From Nymphaea colorata (Eukaryota; Streptophyta; Magnoliopsida; Nymphaeales; Nymphaeaceae): 60,000 bases of DNA. Position numbers and translations under genes: made by a program. Below, one piece after another: positions 10,480 to 22,860 of the stretch. How positions within the stretch are numbered: the stretch's first letter is position 1; each line of letters starts with the position of its first letter. Where the stretch lies: positions 11,165,427 through 11,225,426 of the forward strand of contig NC_045147.1 in NCBI RefSeq assembly GCF_008831285.2. Reading direction: 5' to 3'. Under the pieces are notes generated by a model. It saw only the letters and a list, made by a program, of their open reading frames with translations. It made no database searches and was not told the origin of the DNA.

Positions 10480-11420
10480 AAGGACGTTTGTGGTACCTTG
10501 AAGGAGCTGTACGGGGAGCAGCAGAGTTTGGATCATGTGTATGAGACTCAAATAGAGATTTCTAAGCTCATTTTGTGATATAGGTTGATTTGACTTTATC
10601 TTGGTCAATTGCAAAGTCCCTATGATGAACTTCTAATAGGCTACTAGCAATCCTCCTGATATCTATAAATGAAGATTTGAAGAAGATAAAAACTTCAAAG
10701 CCCTTGCGGAACTAGGCAATGACTATGAAGGTGTCTAAAGCCAAATTCTGATGGTGTCTTCTTTCAACATTTAACCATGTACTAGAGTACAGAAAGGGAG
10801 GTAGATAGTCCACAGGAAAGTGATAAATGTGTCTCCCAAAGCTGACGGTGGTGAAGAAAGTCTTGAGAAGATGGCCTGGTTGAGTACCAACAACCAAAAA
10901 GGCAATTCTAAACCGCCCAGAGAGGGTACAATGAGGGTACTAATGGGCATAGAGCCTGAAGCAAGCTCAAGTGCACCCATAGCAAAAGACCGGGCACACA
11001 TGAGATAGATGTTGGGAGTTGGTTGGTTGACCAACTAGGGAAAAATCTTCCACCAAGCAAATAGATTTGGCCAATTAAGCTACTTTGTGAATAAGGAAGG
11101 TCTTGAAAATTTCTTCCAAATGTTCATGAAAACCAATCTGATATCATCTCATCTGGTCTTGAACTCAACTGAAGGTAAGAACCATGTTTTTATTTCTATC
11201 TCTAAAATTTCTACTTAGATTGTTGATTTTGGGCCACTGATCATAGGACTGGAGATTCCCTGAAGCTCATAAATTTAGACAAAGAAAAGAAACAGCATGT
11301 TCTTTCTATAGATGGGTCGGTCACCTATAGCCATTGAAGGAGTTGGTAGAACTACATTTCTTGAAAAAGATATTAGATCTAGTGATCTTTATGCTCATAA
11401 GATCTCTACTAGTTTGAGGA
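10480..11420 (+). pseudogene. Ty1/copia gag-protease remnant
   Basis: LKELYGEQQSLDHVYETQIE followed by YDELL looks like the helical core of a copia gag (usually LKELYG...RVYEL...LWDEL). Around 11220-11330 a decayed protease region appears (ATDHRTGD, then KKQHVLSIDGSVTYSH and GVGRTTFLEKDI). Order gag then protease on one strand supports the reading; many stops and shifts show it is dead. The identification rests on motif order rather than on any intact domain. Confidence 0.5.
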
Positions 11421-12239
11421 TGAGAATATGTCAATAACACATTAAAAGATTTCATAAGAGAAAAGGGCATGTAACCTCATGATACTTGTGTGGGAACTCA
11501 TCAACAAAACAGAGTTGCAAAGTAAAAAAAATTGTCAATTACTCAATAGAATTAATTCAATTGATGTCAAGGCCAGAGCTATACATGCAGTTTCATGACA
11601 TGAGTTTATATGAAACTCATACACAAGCTTGTAATTTTTTTTCTTTTATGTTTCTTAAAAGGATTTTTTAGTTGTACGTGTAGTTTCATAACATGAGTTT
11701 ATATGAAACTCATGCACAACCTTGTAATTACTCACATTTGGTTCTTTTACGTTTTTTAAAAGTCCTTTCTACTTGGTTCTTTGTATTTTTGCAAGAAAAG
11801 TCAAGAAATTTTATCCTGTATATATATTACAAATACCTTGATAACGAATTAGTAGGCTAGATCAAAACTCTATTCATATGGAAGATCGAAGTTCGATCAC
11901 AAAGAGGGCATGTAGTGTAGAATAATTGAACTGTGTAGAAAATTTCTTTGATTCTGTGAGTGCTAATAATGTCATTGTCAATAGAAAATTTAGATGTTCA
12001 TGTATGAAATAACAATTGTAGATCTTAGAAGGCACTTGATGCATCATATAATATTTTTTTTGTCATGGATTCGTTTAGTTACATGTTCGGTGGCATTGTC
12101 ACAGCGAATTAGTTTTGCCACCTGTGATAGAAGTTAACAACCATCGGACATGCAGTTTGAGAACATGCACAAAATGTTAGATGATGTTTTTGAGCATACT
12201 TTATTGACGATTTTGAGCACGAATTAGAAAACCCAACAT
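11421..12239. other. Non-coding, with a 90-bp tandem duplication
   Basis: The block at about 11578-11660 is repeated at about 11670-11745; each copy has the palindrome GAGTTTATATGAAACTC. It may be LTR-derived from the adjacent copia debris. No gene. Confidence 0.45.
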
Positions 12240-12476
12240 AATACACTGTCAGTATAAGTCATATATACTAACGGATTTGAGAATCCATCGACAAAACCAC
12301 ATTGACAGCCACGGGACATATACTAATGGTTCTACTAAACTGTCAGTGAAATTTTTAGTGCCACCATCTGCACTGATAGTTCACGTTACTGATGGTTAGT
12401 GTTTTTTTACTGGTGTCTTTTGTGTGTTACTAATGGTAGTTTCTTTTTTTGTCGTGTTAGTAGCATGAGCTTCAGG
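12240..12476. repeat. Possible CACTA-type subterminal repeat block
   Basis: Short words of the type ACTAATGG/ACTGATGGTTAG occur in both orientations several times in 230 bp, as in the subterminal regions of CACTA elements. Termini are not clear. Confidence 0.3.
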
Positions 12477-12489
12477 GCAATTTTGAGTT

Positions 12490-13348
12490 TTGATTAAGCC
12501 TAGGCATCGGGCCAGGCCGCCGCTGGGTGCCCGGCCTGACTCGGGCCTAGGCCCAGGCCTTGAAAAACTGCTAGATGGGCTCACCTTATCGGGCCCAGCC
12601 CGGCCCGGCCCGGAAATTAACGGGTCGGGCTTGGGCCTTCGAATGTGTTCATCGGAGGCTTGAGAAGCCCGACAATAATTTTAAAAAATATTTTTTTAAA
12701 AAAAAAATAAACTTAGGTTAAGGTTTTCATTTCATACTTGATACTTTCATTCTTTACTTGGCTGTCGTTCTCCTCTAGTCCTCCACTCCTCTGCGGCTCT
12801 GCAAGCAAGACCAGCGAGACTGCCTCCTCCAGTCCTCCCCATCGCCCATTGACCACTTCCTCTCATCCTCCCCGTCGGCCGTCGCCCATTGGCGTTCGGC
12901 TGTTTCCTCTGGTCGCTCCTATCGCCGATCGGCTGCCTCTCATCCTACGGGAGAGGAGACGTTTCTCTCCCAGTTCTCCCTTCTTATGCTTCTTCATTTC
13001 CTGAACCTGATTTTCTGTTCGAATATTTACGATTGCCTTTGTTGTCGTTGACTGCGAAAGCTAGAAATGGTCGAATAATTAGAACATTGAATTAGTCAAA
13101 GTTTTGCTTTTTGGATGGTGATGGCAAATGATTTTCCTTCTTACTCGCATTCATAACATCATTTTTGGCTGTTGAATAATTTTTTTTGTACGCAAAACGT
13201 TTAATGAATCGGGTCTGGCCGGGCCTCGGGCATAAGATGAAGCCCGAGGCCCAATTAGCTCAACGGGCCGGGTATCGGGTGATTGGGCTTAAAAATAGAC
13301 GCTTTTATTGGGCCGGACTGGCCCGACCCGGCCCGATGCCCAGCCAAA
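12490..13348. mobile_element. Non-autonomous hAT-like element with GC-rich ends
   Basis: Left end reads TAGGCATCGGGCCAGGCC and the right end is the reverse complement of GGCTGGGCATCGGGCCGGG. Both ends are followed inward by dense GGGCC motifs. The 850-bp body has a CT-rich stretch (12770-13000), resembling a transposase or captured-gene 5' leader, but no transposase is recognisable. Such ends resemble plant hAT termini; an 8-bp target duplication could not be established. Confidence 0.5.
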
Positions 13349-14379
13349 AAAAAAAATTCAACTTTTAAAAAATTTTTGCTCCCCATCAAACTCGGTGCAA
13401 AAAAACCTACCGTTACATTGATTTCTGAAAACTTTTTTTCTAAAAATTTAGACCCACCGCAGAGGGTCGGAAAATTTTCCACAACCACAAAAATGCCCGT
13501 TGGGCATGAGCATCCATTGCCAGCCCTCCTCGGCAGCTTCAGCCTCACCGAATGGTGCATCTTAGCACCCACCATTGGAAGCAAGAAAGGAAGATGAGAT
13601 GCCGGAGACGACAGCCTCAACACCCTCTTCTTGGGTTTCCGGCGAAAGCCACAGCCTCAACAGCCTCTTCTTGGGTTTCCGGCGAAAGCCAGCATCAAAC
13701 TGGGACGCTCTCCTCGAGGAGGAGGGTTTCCTCCTCTTCCAACGATTTTCAGATAGCGTTGTTAAATGCGTGCGCACGGAGGCGTGATGCACACGCCTCG
13801 GAGCGCACCACATTAAAAAACGCTTTGATAAGCTGCTGTTACTGTGAGCGCATGTAGCTTGATGAGTGCGCCTCACTGATGCGCACGACGTGCCTGATGC
13901 ATGAGCATCAGACGGTTTTGTAACTTTTTTTTTTCCCTTTAATTCAGTTCGGTTCATGAAAAATTTTTTACTCTACCCTAGCGGATATCATAGTATGAGA
14001 AGATGGTTCAATCAATCTTTTCCTTTTCTACCGAAAAGAAGAAGGAAATTAGGGTGCACAATATGCTCATGATGAACTTAAAAACTATGGATTTGGATTT
14101 GTCTCCCCCTATTAAAGTTTAGACTTTGATCTTAAGTTAATTGGCTTCCTTTATTTTACAATCATCTAACTCTTGATGAAAATTTTGTACTGTAGAAGTT
14201 ATTGTAGATTTCTTGCTTTTTTAATGTTTCTTTAAACTCCTGTTTTATTAGAGAATCAGCATTTTGTAACTTCTTTTTATTCAAAATAGTAGACTAATAG
14301 GTCTTTCCAAAACCGTGAAAATATTTGTGTTCTTTTGTGTTTTATTTTCTTCTTCATCTCAACAGGATGAGAGGGCATC
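13349..14379. other. Spacer with a 40-bp tandem duplication
   Basis: A 40-bp unit (ACAGCCTCAACA..., with TTTCCGGCGAAAGCC) is present at 13611-13650 and 13651-13690. GC content is raised at 13490-13900, with overlapping open frames on both strands that match nothing I know. 13960-14379 is featureless. Confidence 0.45.
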
Positions 14380-14700
14380 ATTCCTAACACTTGTCAAAGA
14401 ATAGGAGCATTTCCAGCGTCAAGTGCCCAAGTTATTGGATATATAATTATTTCGATAGTTCCGTACTTCGCTCATGACTAATGAAAAGCTTAAATATCTT
14501 TCCTGAAAGGATTAAATATCATATTCGTAGACATATAGCAGTCGTACTACTGTTAACCAGCAAATTTAGTACTGAAATATTTCTACATCTTCCTTGATAT
14601 TTCACGTCCTGCAATGACTTATGAAGTGTTCAAGCATTTCCTGCTGCGGTCTGCATCTTCCTCATCTGCAAAAGCACTAGGAGCAGCCTCATAAGGGTCA
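14380..14700 (-). pseudogene. Relic of an SMO1 3' end (copy E)
   Basis: This block aligns loosely with 39780-40050, the 3' end of SMO copy C: AATATTTC, GATATTTCACGTCCT, TGACTTAT and TCATCTGCA-type words come in the same order. On the minus strand a CTTTTGCAG acceptor is followed by an acidic, serine/arginine-rich tail that ends in a stop. No upstream SMO exon is found nearby. It is probably the remnant of another tandem copy. Confidence 0.4.
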
Positions 14701-14708
14701 TTCTTTAG

Positions 14709-14816
14709 GAGTCGTTTGGCTGATGAAACAGTTAGGTACGGTTTTATGAATCTATTTCAATTTTTGTGACAGAATAAATAAATGATATGCAACCGTTTTG
14801 TTAGTCAAAACGACCC
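14709..14816. mobile_element. Short MITE with TTTAG flanks
   Basis: Ends GAGTCGTTTGGCTGATGAAAC and the reverse complement of GTTAGTCAAAACGACCC form an imperfect inverted repeat. TTTAG flanks both sides (14704-14708 and 14817-14821). Non-coding. Confidence 0.55.
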
Positions 14817-14829
14817 TTTAGAACCCTCA

Positions 14830-15116
14830 CACTAAACATGCTTTCTTGATGTCAATAAAAGTTTTACTGATGCACCAAATGTGGCGGTAAAACTATCATT
14901 ACCGATGTTCCTAAACATTGGTAATAATTCATTTAGCGAACGCGTCAGTGTAGGTCATCTCTAGCGATGCGTGCGATGAATTATCGGTAAAAGTTTTTGC
15001 TGATGCCAACTTCAACGACGACCTTATCCGCCGTCAATAGAAGTTTAACTGACGCATACCTATGCTTTAGGTTACGTTATTTGGCCGTTGGCAAGGAACC
15101 CTGCTTTTTTGTAGTG
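14830..15116. mobile_element. CACTA-type miniature element or end
   Basis: The right end is the reverse complement of CACTACAAAAAAGCAGGG, a typical CACTA terminus. The left end starts CACTAAACATGC. Subterminal words (ACTGATGC, ACCGATG, TCGGTAA) recur inside. A matching 3-bp target duplication is not seen, so the left end is uncertain. Confidence 0.45.
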
Positions 15117-15345
15117 TGAACGAGATGAATAATACAAAGGAAGAGATGATTCTCTTGATATTTTTTTAAGAATTAAGGGCCCGTTTGATGGCTAGAAATA
15201 TATTTCTGGAAAAAAAATTTTAGAAATAAATGTCTGGAATTGAAGAATGGAAATATTTTTTCGTTTTTCCAAAACAAGCTTCTGTTTGTTATGAAAGAAA
15301 TATTTTTCTGAAAAAAAAAATTCTTTGTTTGGTGGAAATGGTGAA

Positions 15346-15545
15346 CAAGAACGAGGAAGAAGGGAAGGAGGGAGGAGGAAGAAGGGAGCGAGAGAGGAAG
15401 AAGGGAAGGGAAGGAAGGAGGGGAAGAAGAAGGGATGGGAAGGTAGGAGGAGGAAGAAGAAGGGAAGGGAGAATGAGGAAGAAAGAGGAGGAGGAAAAGG
15501 GTGAGGGAAGGGAAGGGAAGGGAGGAAGAAGGAGGAAGAGGGCTA
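15346..15545 (+). repeat. Polypurine (GGA/GAA) tract of about 200 bp
   Basis: Almost pure G and A on the plus strand (GAAGGGAAGG-type units) with very few pyrimidines. It reads open in several frames only because of its composition. Confidence 0.85.
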
Positions 15546-16010
15546 TCCCCGATGATGGCGACGACGCCAAATAGCTCGTGCTAGCATCATCATCAGCAGC
15601 AGCAGCAGTGCAAGCTCTCTGGCTTCTGCTCCTCGCTCTTCGCCTTCCGAGCTTTTGCCATCCCTTGGTATGCAAAGACGAGCTCAGTACTGCACCAATG
15701 GCGCCACCGCCATATAACGAGCACCAAAGCCTTGCCCCCGGCAACAACAAAGAGAGAGAAATGGGGAAAATGGGAGCAAAACCTGAAATGAGATATGACT
15801 CCTGTTTTTCCTTCCCTTTTCTTTTTCTTTGTTATTGTTTTCACCTTTCATCCTTTTTTTTTCGCCGCTTTAACAGAATGAGAACGAGCCAACGGTGGAG
15901 GACGAAGATGAGAAGAGGAAGATGAAGCAGCAGTGTGACGCAGCAGCGGAGGACGAAAGTGAGAGACGAAGACGAGGGGAGCCCGACGCAAAGAGCCTTA
16001 ACGGGCAAAA
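15546..16010. other. GC-rich insert inside the Harbinger-like element
   Basis: It has a CAG/CAT run at 15585-15610, then a leader-like sequence and a second purine-rich stretch at 15890-15980. Open frames on both strands match no family I know. It could be a captured gene piece. Confidence 0.3.
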
Positions 16011-16199
16011 AATCGATTCTGAAAATATGTTTCCACCTCTCATGGTGGAAACATTTTTCCGAAAACAAATTTCCAATTTCACCATGAACGGTAAAAAAAA
16101 AGTTTCCACGTTTGATAAAACCGAAAATCTTTTAAGAATTTGAAATATATTTTCTGAACTATAGAAAATTTCGAGCCCGTCAAACGGGCCTAAATGAGT

Positions 16200-17600
16200 A
16201 GGCGAAGTGGAGATCGACGACCTTGTCAGTCCAAAGTAGAGGCTTTTCAGAAAATAACGGAATTTTTTCAAATTCGTCCTGATATACTTTAATTGGGTCA
16301 AGGCTGCGTGCAAAATGAGTCAATGCCACATAAAAAAATTTATGTACTTGACAGGACCTTTTCTCTCTTCCCTTGTATTACTGTCATATAAGAAAAAAAA
16401 GTCTTCTTGCATCGATAGAGTGAACTTATTATACATTTTGTGTGGCAGTTGTGTTTTTGGATGAGCGGAAAGGTAACAACTCGCATTTCGCTGCTTAAAA
16501 GATGTCTGAAGGACCTCTCATCCCTCTCTTTGGGCAAACTATGACAGGATTTGGGTGGGCAGCCGGTCGCCTTTAACTCGATGGAGCACACCTACCTTTT
16601 GCTGCTCAGAGTAGCATTTATAGAAATCGAAGTGAGAACATACCATCCATATGTTTTTTATCTTGACCAACTATGCTATACCCCTTGAGGTGACCATTAT
16701 ATACTTAGCAAAATGAAGCGACAACGTTTGCTGAAAAATACAATTACGATATCATATACAGGTATTGTTCATTTGATATTATTTCAAACTTGAACCTTTT
16801 TTTAACTTGGAGGAAGCCACCTTGGGCTAAGATATTATGTCGCTCCACCAGGGTGTCACAATGGTCCATATCATGCATCGATTTTCGTAAAGGTTAAATG
16901 CTTCTGAAATCAACCAACGAGGAGCGCTGCTTACAGTGGTGGAGCCAGGATTTTTTGGGTTTAACTATTGACTGCCAATATTTTTTCAGTCAAGCGCCAA
17001 GTATTTAGGTTGGCACACCAAACAAATTTGGTGTGACCATTTGGTGCACCAACAAGTTTAGTGTGGACAGCGGATGTAATTTTTTAGTCATGACCAGGGG
17101 TGGAAGGAGGGGGGCTGCCTCGGCCGTGGCCCCACCACAGTTAATTGAAAGAAAAAATTATATTAAAAAAATTAAAAACTTTTAGTTGCGTAACATATTT
17201 TTTATATTCAAGTTTAGTTTGGCCTTATCCCGACCGTTTGGCCTGTCCTTAAAAAAAATCTCGCTTTGTCTCATGAGTATGTAGTTTTAAAACATTGTAA
17301 TGAGATTTTTGATGGGCCAACAAGTTAGCTGACATCTTACGACCACTAACTCCAACAGGAGCCACACTTGTCGGAGCTTCCATGAACTTTGGAGAGAAAT
17401 TTAATTAGAACTGGCGATCCGCCTGTGGAAAGGCCATCACTTAAAGATGAATATTTAAAGCTCCGGAAGAAGTTCACATGCGTAGACATGGGCTTTGATT
17501 TTGCATTTTTCCTTGGTGGGGCTTTCCCTCTCGACTCACTGCCACCAGGAATTTTCTGTTTCTAACAAGTGTCCATGTGGGCAATAAATAGCGGGGCCCT
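16200..17600. other. Repeated SMO-upstream flank, copy F1
   Basis: Blocks here recur in the same order at 34540-35200 and 54780-55140. Shared words include CTTTTCAGAAAATAA with the following TCAAATTC block, GTCAAGG, TCATATAAGAAAAA and AAGAAGTTCACATGC. Those copies lie upstream (in gene direction) of SMO copies B and C. It is part of the tandemly duplicated unit. No gene is seen. Confidence 0.55.
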
Positions 17601-19490
17601 TGGTCTCGCCAGAATTTAAAAGCCGATATAAATTTTTACTCAAATATAATTTCTTTTTCAATGGGAAAGATATTTTAAATTACTGAAACGTAAATTTATT
17701 TTTATTCTGTATTAAGTGTGTATTGGAGGAGCACTCGTTCACATATTTCTATATCCAAAAAGGCACTATGTGTATAACAGAACAAATATTGAAAATATTA
17801 ACACATATCGGCCCACAGCAGCCCGTGGCTCTGCATCTGCTCGTCTCCCTCTCTAATCATGCAGTACTTGGGCACCTACCATGTACATTATAGTGAGCAG
17901 TTTTTCCTGACTGATTAATTCACTTTTTTGGTGTATTTCGTTGAGTAAATTGTTACCAATAGTTCATTTTTACATTTAACTCTCAAACTCGTGCAAAAAA
18001 AAAAAAAAATCATATACAGTTATTAGACTGCTAGCTATATGAATTTATTTAGCCTTTTCTATCTTAAAACTAAATTTAACCACTAGATTGAATTTGAACT
18101 CAAAGAGTCAGATAACCACTAAATTAATTTACTTGTACCGATTCTTGTAGTTGTTTTCTTTTTAATGTTCTACTTTGTTTGGTCATGAAACCTGCGCCTC
18201 GTCTCTCATGATAGGTTCAACGTCCCTCATTTTCATGCCTTTTAAGTATCACAAACTTAAAGCACGGCCTGTTGTGAATGCCGTGATCATGGTGAAGTGG
18301 GCTTGTAAGGAACTCATGAGGCAACTCATGAGTAGGCTTCGAAAATGACGGGAACTCATGAAGCAACTCAGGGAGAGTAGCTGAGTAGGCTCAGGAAGAT
18401 GAAAATCTGGAAATTTATGAGGGAAAGTTAAAACTGAATCAGAATTTTAACCAATCAAATATTTATTTCAAACCAAATCAGAATATGATCAAACGTCATT
18501 TCTTAATTAAGTCGGGATCATTTCCAATGTCTTAATCGGATGTCAATTCCTTCTTAAACAGTTTGGGCAGATGTCCAATCGAACCTAATACATCCCTAAC
18601 TGCCTGTGGCGAACTGTCTTATTAATTCTCGTCATTTATTGACTGAGCTTTCCAATAACTACTAATATTTGAAAAAGGTATGAGGACTCTCTCACCATCA
18701 AAAGACGGACAACTTATTTACAAGAAACTAAAGTGCACTTTAGTTTTTACACTCGATAAAGATTAAAGGTCTGGCAAATGGAACAAATTGTAATTATTTC
18801 TTAAAACTGCTTTAAAAATTAAAGTAGATTCAAGATGTTTTATAATTTTTTTTTAATTTTTGAGTCAAATTTATGAAACAATTACATACTGTAATATTCT
18901 GGTTAAAAAAAAAACACACACACACATACAAAAGTGAAATTGCACTGGCAGCTTGCTGAAGTTATCAAACTAAATCTGTAAAAGGTATTTAAATTTTTCA
19001 CATCAAAGAATGCTTTCATTTTCTCTTATTATTCATCGTATCCATTTAGTGGATGCTCACATATTTAGATTTGAATACCAATGAAAAAAGTCTATACGGT
19101 ATATTTGAATGCAATTTTTTGTGACGATTACGTGCCCACTACACATATGTAAGCAGTGGCGTTTGTTTCTCCACAAAGCTGGAAGCTGGAGAATTCTTGT
19201 TACAACGAGATTCTCCAAAATTTAATCTAAGCTGGAAGCTGCTTGGAGAATTCTTTTCAATCATTCCTCTGTAACAATCCTTTGATTTGGTTCTTGTATC
19301 TCAAGATAGTGTATATATTTACTTGTTTGAAGATCAACAACCAAGAGTAAGCACCAGAAATTTTTCTGGCTTTCGTTGTCTCTGTTTCTTCCTGTTCTAC
19401 TTCCAAACTTATCCCTTGGCTGCTCTGTTCTATTCTTGAACATGTTCTCTTTTGTTACATCTTATATGTGTCTATATGTGTGTGTAGACC
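17601..19490. repeat. Intergenic repeat R1 (17900-18680) and spacer
   Basis: From 17900 to 18680 the sequence aligns with 19975-21270: GAGTAAATTGTT, CACTAGATTGAATTTGAA, AACTCAAAGAGTCAG and GATAGGTTCAA blocks come in the same order. A third, shorter copy is at 34327-34530. No gene. Confidence 0.6.
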
Positions 19491-19498
19491 ATTGGAGA

Positions 19499-19929
19499 CA
19501 GGGATGTCAATGGATCAGATTTGGATCGGATATATGCTTAATCATACCTACTTTTTTGGATATTCACATATTCGGATTTGAATTTGAATTTAAAATTGAA
19601 TAAAGAAAAGTCATATCTGAATCCAAAATCCGATTTTACAATCTGAATCCGATTTTATATTTATATCCGAATCCGAATTTTGAACTAGATTTTGCCAATT
19701 TTCAAAATTTAATAGCATTAGATACAAGATATTTGTCTAAAAATAAATCCGACCCGAATTCGTATCTGCATATGATCAAATATTTATGTATATCTGAATC
19801 CGAACGGATGCCATTTATTAAATCTGAATCTGATCTGATTTCTTAATGGGATACTAATTTTTTTTCCATATCTTTTTCATATCAGTTTGGTCGGATATCC
19901 GATTCAAATCGGAGATATTGGCATCCCTA
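19499..19929. mobile_element. hAT-type MITE with 8-bp target duplication
   Basis: 431 bp with ends CAGGGATGTCAATGGATCAG and the reverse complement of TTGGCATCCCTA. Flanks are ATTGGAGA (19491-19498) and ATCGGAGA (19930-19937), an 8-bp duplication with one mismatch. The body is built from ATATCCGAAT/ATTCGGATAT words. Related decayed copies lie at about 20870-21190 and 52550-52815. Confidence 0.75.
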
Positions 19930-19969
19930 ATCGGAGATCATATACTAAGTTGGCACCTGCGGCGTTCAT

Positions 19970-21290
19970 TTGGCGGTGAGCAGTTTCTCCGGATTGATTC
20001 ACTTTTCTTCCTTTATATTGCGCTGTATTTCGCTGAGTAAATTGTTCCCAATAGTTCGTTTTTCATATTTAACTCTCAAACTTTTGTAAAAAAAATTTTT
20101 CACATACAGTTGTTATACTGCCAGCTATAGGAATTTAGCTGGCCTTTTCTATCTTAGAACGATAACTGAACCACTAGATTGAATTTGAACTCAAAGAGTC
20201 AGATTAACCACTAAATTAATTAACATGTGTCCATTAATTTAATCGTCTTTTTCAATTTATTTTCTTGGCTCATGAAACCTATGCCTCGTCTTTCAAGATA
20301 GGTTCAATGTCTCCCATTTTCATGGCTTTAAGTACCACAAAGCTAAAACATGTAAATAATAAACTCTTCTGTACCGCAAACATTGGATGTGCGATATTTT
20401 AGTTGATATGCATTTCGCTACCCATCAAAGCCCCAAGCAGACTGAGTAGGAGAAAAGAGGGAGGGGCTTCGGCCTTTTGTAAGGTATCCCTAATGGGAAT
20501 AAGGTGGAGGAGACTGCTGCGGGTTGACTGATAGAAAAGAGAAATAACTGATGCCATGCCAACTTCAAAACATTTATAATGACTGCAAGTCAGAGACTCG
20601 AAGTCCTTGGTTCCACCATTTCTAAAAGTAATAAGACTTCGGAAAATGAATGAGATGTGCCCAGTTCAGTGTTAAGAGCAGAAGATTGACCCCAAAGTAA
20701 AAAGGCTTTTCAGGAAAAATATATAATGGCACTAACTTTTTCAAATTCATTCATCCCTTATATTTTTACTTATAGGTCAAGTCAAGGGCGTCACATAGCA
20801 ATTTAGCTTGAAGTGAACTCTCGATTTATTATTTTTATTTTTTAAAATCGAAATCAGAATTCCATGACCATCAAATGGCCTCTGAATCATCAAATGTATC
20901 TTTTGTCATATCTACTCTATCTTATACATACATATTCAGGTACTCAGATTCAAATGTAAATAAAGAAAAGTTTGTATCATATTTGAATTCAGTTTTTTTA
21001 ATTTGCAAAGCGAATCCAACTTTTAAAAATACAGCCGACTGCACTCCGAATTCAAACTAAATCAAAATCTGATGCTATGTCATTCCTTAATTAAGTCTGG
21101 ATCATTTCCAATTTCTTAATTAGATGTTAATTCCTCTTTAAACAGTCTGGTCAGATGTCCAATCCAAATCTAATATACTGACATCCCTAACTACCTGTAG
21201 TGAATTTGCCTTAATCCTGTCATTTATTGACTGAGCTTGCCAATGACTTGCTCCTCACACGACTTCTAAGTCAGATCATGACCAATATTT
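19970..21290. repeat. Intergenic repeat R2, second copy of R1
   Basis: Second copy of the 17900-18680 block. It includes an insertion of about 480 bp around 20345-20830 and a hAT-like piece (20870-21190) ending near GACATCCCTAACTACCTG. No gene. Confidence 0.55.
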
Positions 21291-22269
21291 GAAAAAGACA
21301 TGGATGTGGGCAAGTGCCGGAGTCGGCTGATAGGTTGTGTTGGGGAAGTGATGGAGGTAATGAAGATGAAGCAAATAGACATTTATAATAGGATTAATTA
21401 GGCCTAGAGTACCCTAAATCCTATTGTAAATTTGTATTTGGAAGACTGATGTCATCCCCAGAGATCGTTGGTGCTTGTATATGGCTGTGCAAGGTTCTCT
21501 TCTGGTGGGGGTCATTTGGCAAACAGAACACTTTGTGAGTGTTGTATGAATCTGTCTAAAAAATTAGGATGAACACTTAGTTCTAGCGTTCCATGAACTT
21601 GCTTTAATCTTTAGGGTAGATGAATGAAATACCCACAGAGTATTCCAACTTTCACAAAGTCGCAAATTGTTGCTTAGTGTTCAAAGTTGAGGAGGAATCA
21701 GCTAAGCATGCCCTTTTGTGGCAAAGCGATTGCCGGGATTTTGTGGGTGATAAATTTGATTGTGCGAACAAGCAGGCCTTTTCTGTGAAAGTTTTGTGGG
21801 AACGGTGGTGGTAACGTCGTTTCAAACTCCAATTCTAGCAGGTGGGGAAGAAAGTTTTTCCAAGCATTGGAAAAGCATCATCATTTCAGGAAAAATATGG
21901 TCTACAAGATTCCCAAAAAGGCAATCTTAGCTCATTTGTTAACCACAACGCAGTTTTGGAGTTTAGCATATATAAACCTACTAAGATCCTCATTCCACCG
22001 TAGTGGAGAGAAAAGAAGATGCATTTGCCCCCACAGTAATGTGAATGTTAGAGAAGACATGAACATAATTCTCTGCATGGATTTTTTTATAACGGAATCG
22101 AGTTATGCCACTAATCTAGACAGAATTGGGCATGTTGTCTATCTGCAATCCTTCATTCCACTTGGGATTTAATACTACAACAGGCTTTCATCAAATTCTT
22201 ATAAAGCCAGAAGTGGTGGCTTTTCCTAGTATAGGTCTATATATTATCCTCTTGCAATTACTTTGCTTT
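21291..22269. other. Spacer with no recognised gene
   Basis: Short plus-strand open frames (for example 21620-21814 and 21867-22172) have no motif I recognise. They lie next to the LINE remnant and may be retrotransposon debris. Confidence 0.4.
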
Positions 22270-22860
22270 TAAGAAGTTTTACCCAGAGATTATGGCTTCA
22301 ATGGGAGGCCTAGACCAGATAAACACATAAAGATCTTGAAATACTCAATAAAACCATACCAAGTGAGTGGTAGTTTCTTTGGCACAACAACATAAAGAAA
22401 ACCTGCTCTCAATGTGAAAACCAAGCCTTTTGAGAGAATGACATGACAGAAACATGTGGTAATTCTTTGCACCCATTGATGGTGAAATCCAAGTATGTAA
22501 GAATCTTCAGCTGAGTCGATCATAGGCTTTAGAGAGCTCATGCCAACGGATGGGTGCACCATCCCTAAGACCATGAAATATATCTTCCATAGAGCCCTCT
22601 TCAAGAATGAGAGGAAAAATAATTCTCACAGATGCCTGGAATAATCGGTGGATTCCCAGTAAGGCCATTAGGCCCCTCCATATCAATGACACGCTTAACA
22701 TGGCGACGACCTTTAACCATCTCATGGAAGTATTTTGTATTTTGGTCTCCTTGTTGGATCCATTTTGTTCTAGATTTCGTTTTCCAATAATGATCCTTCT
22801 TGGATCCATCTTATCCTACATTTCTCGTAGCACTAAAGTCTCCAATAACAATACAAGGGA
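22270..22860 (-). pseudogene. LINE reverse transcriptase remnant
   Basis: On the minus strand, pieced across frames, the order is WIQQGDQNTKYFHEMVKGRR, a GICENYF-type block, SKAYDRLS, then LGFHHQWVQRITTC. This is the classic plant L1-type order: W..GD.NTKFFH, then VDMMKAYDRV, then LGF...W. The catalytic YADD block is not seen, and frames break repeatedly. It is a dead 5' part of a LINE reverse transcriptase. The segment just upstream on this strand may be endonuclease debris. Confidence 0.65.

Larger units (their letters stand above)
15177..16190. mobile_element. PIF/Harbinger-like (Tourist) element, about 1 kb
   Basis: Termini GGGCCCGTTTGATGG and the reverse complement of GTCAAACGGGCC are flanked by TAA on both sides (15174-15176 and 16191-16193), the usual Harbinger target duplication. 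The inverted similarity extends inward (AAATATTTTTC-type motifs at 15250-15340 and 16020-16170). Between them lie a 200-bp polypurine tract and a GC-richer 450-bp insert. No transposase is recognisable. Confidence 0.65.

Noticed and set aside
13552-13957. 101- and 131-codon overlapping frames
   Set aside because: They arise from the 40-bp tandem duplication and raised GC content; peptides on both strands match no family.
15289-15750. 153-codon and 115-codon open frames over the purine tract
   Set aside because: Long only because GGA/GAA composition lacks stop codons; low-complexity Arg/Glu/Gly or Ser/Pro/Leu peptides without a motif.
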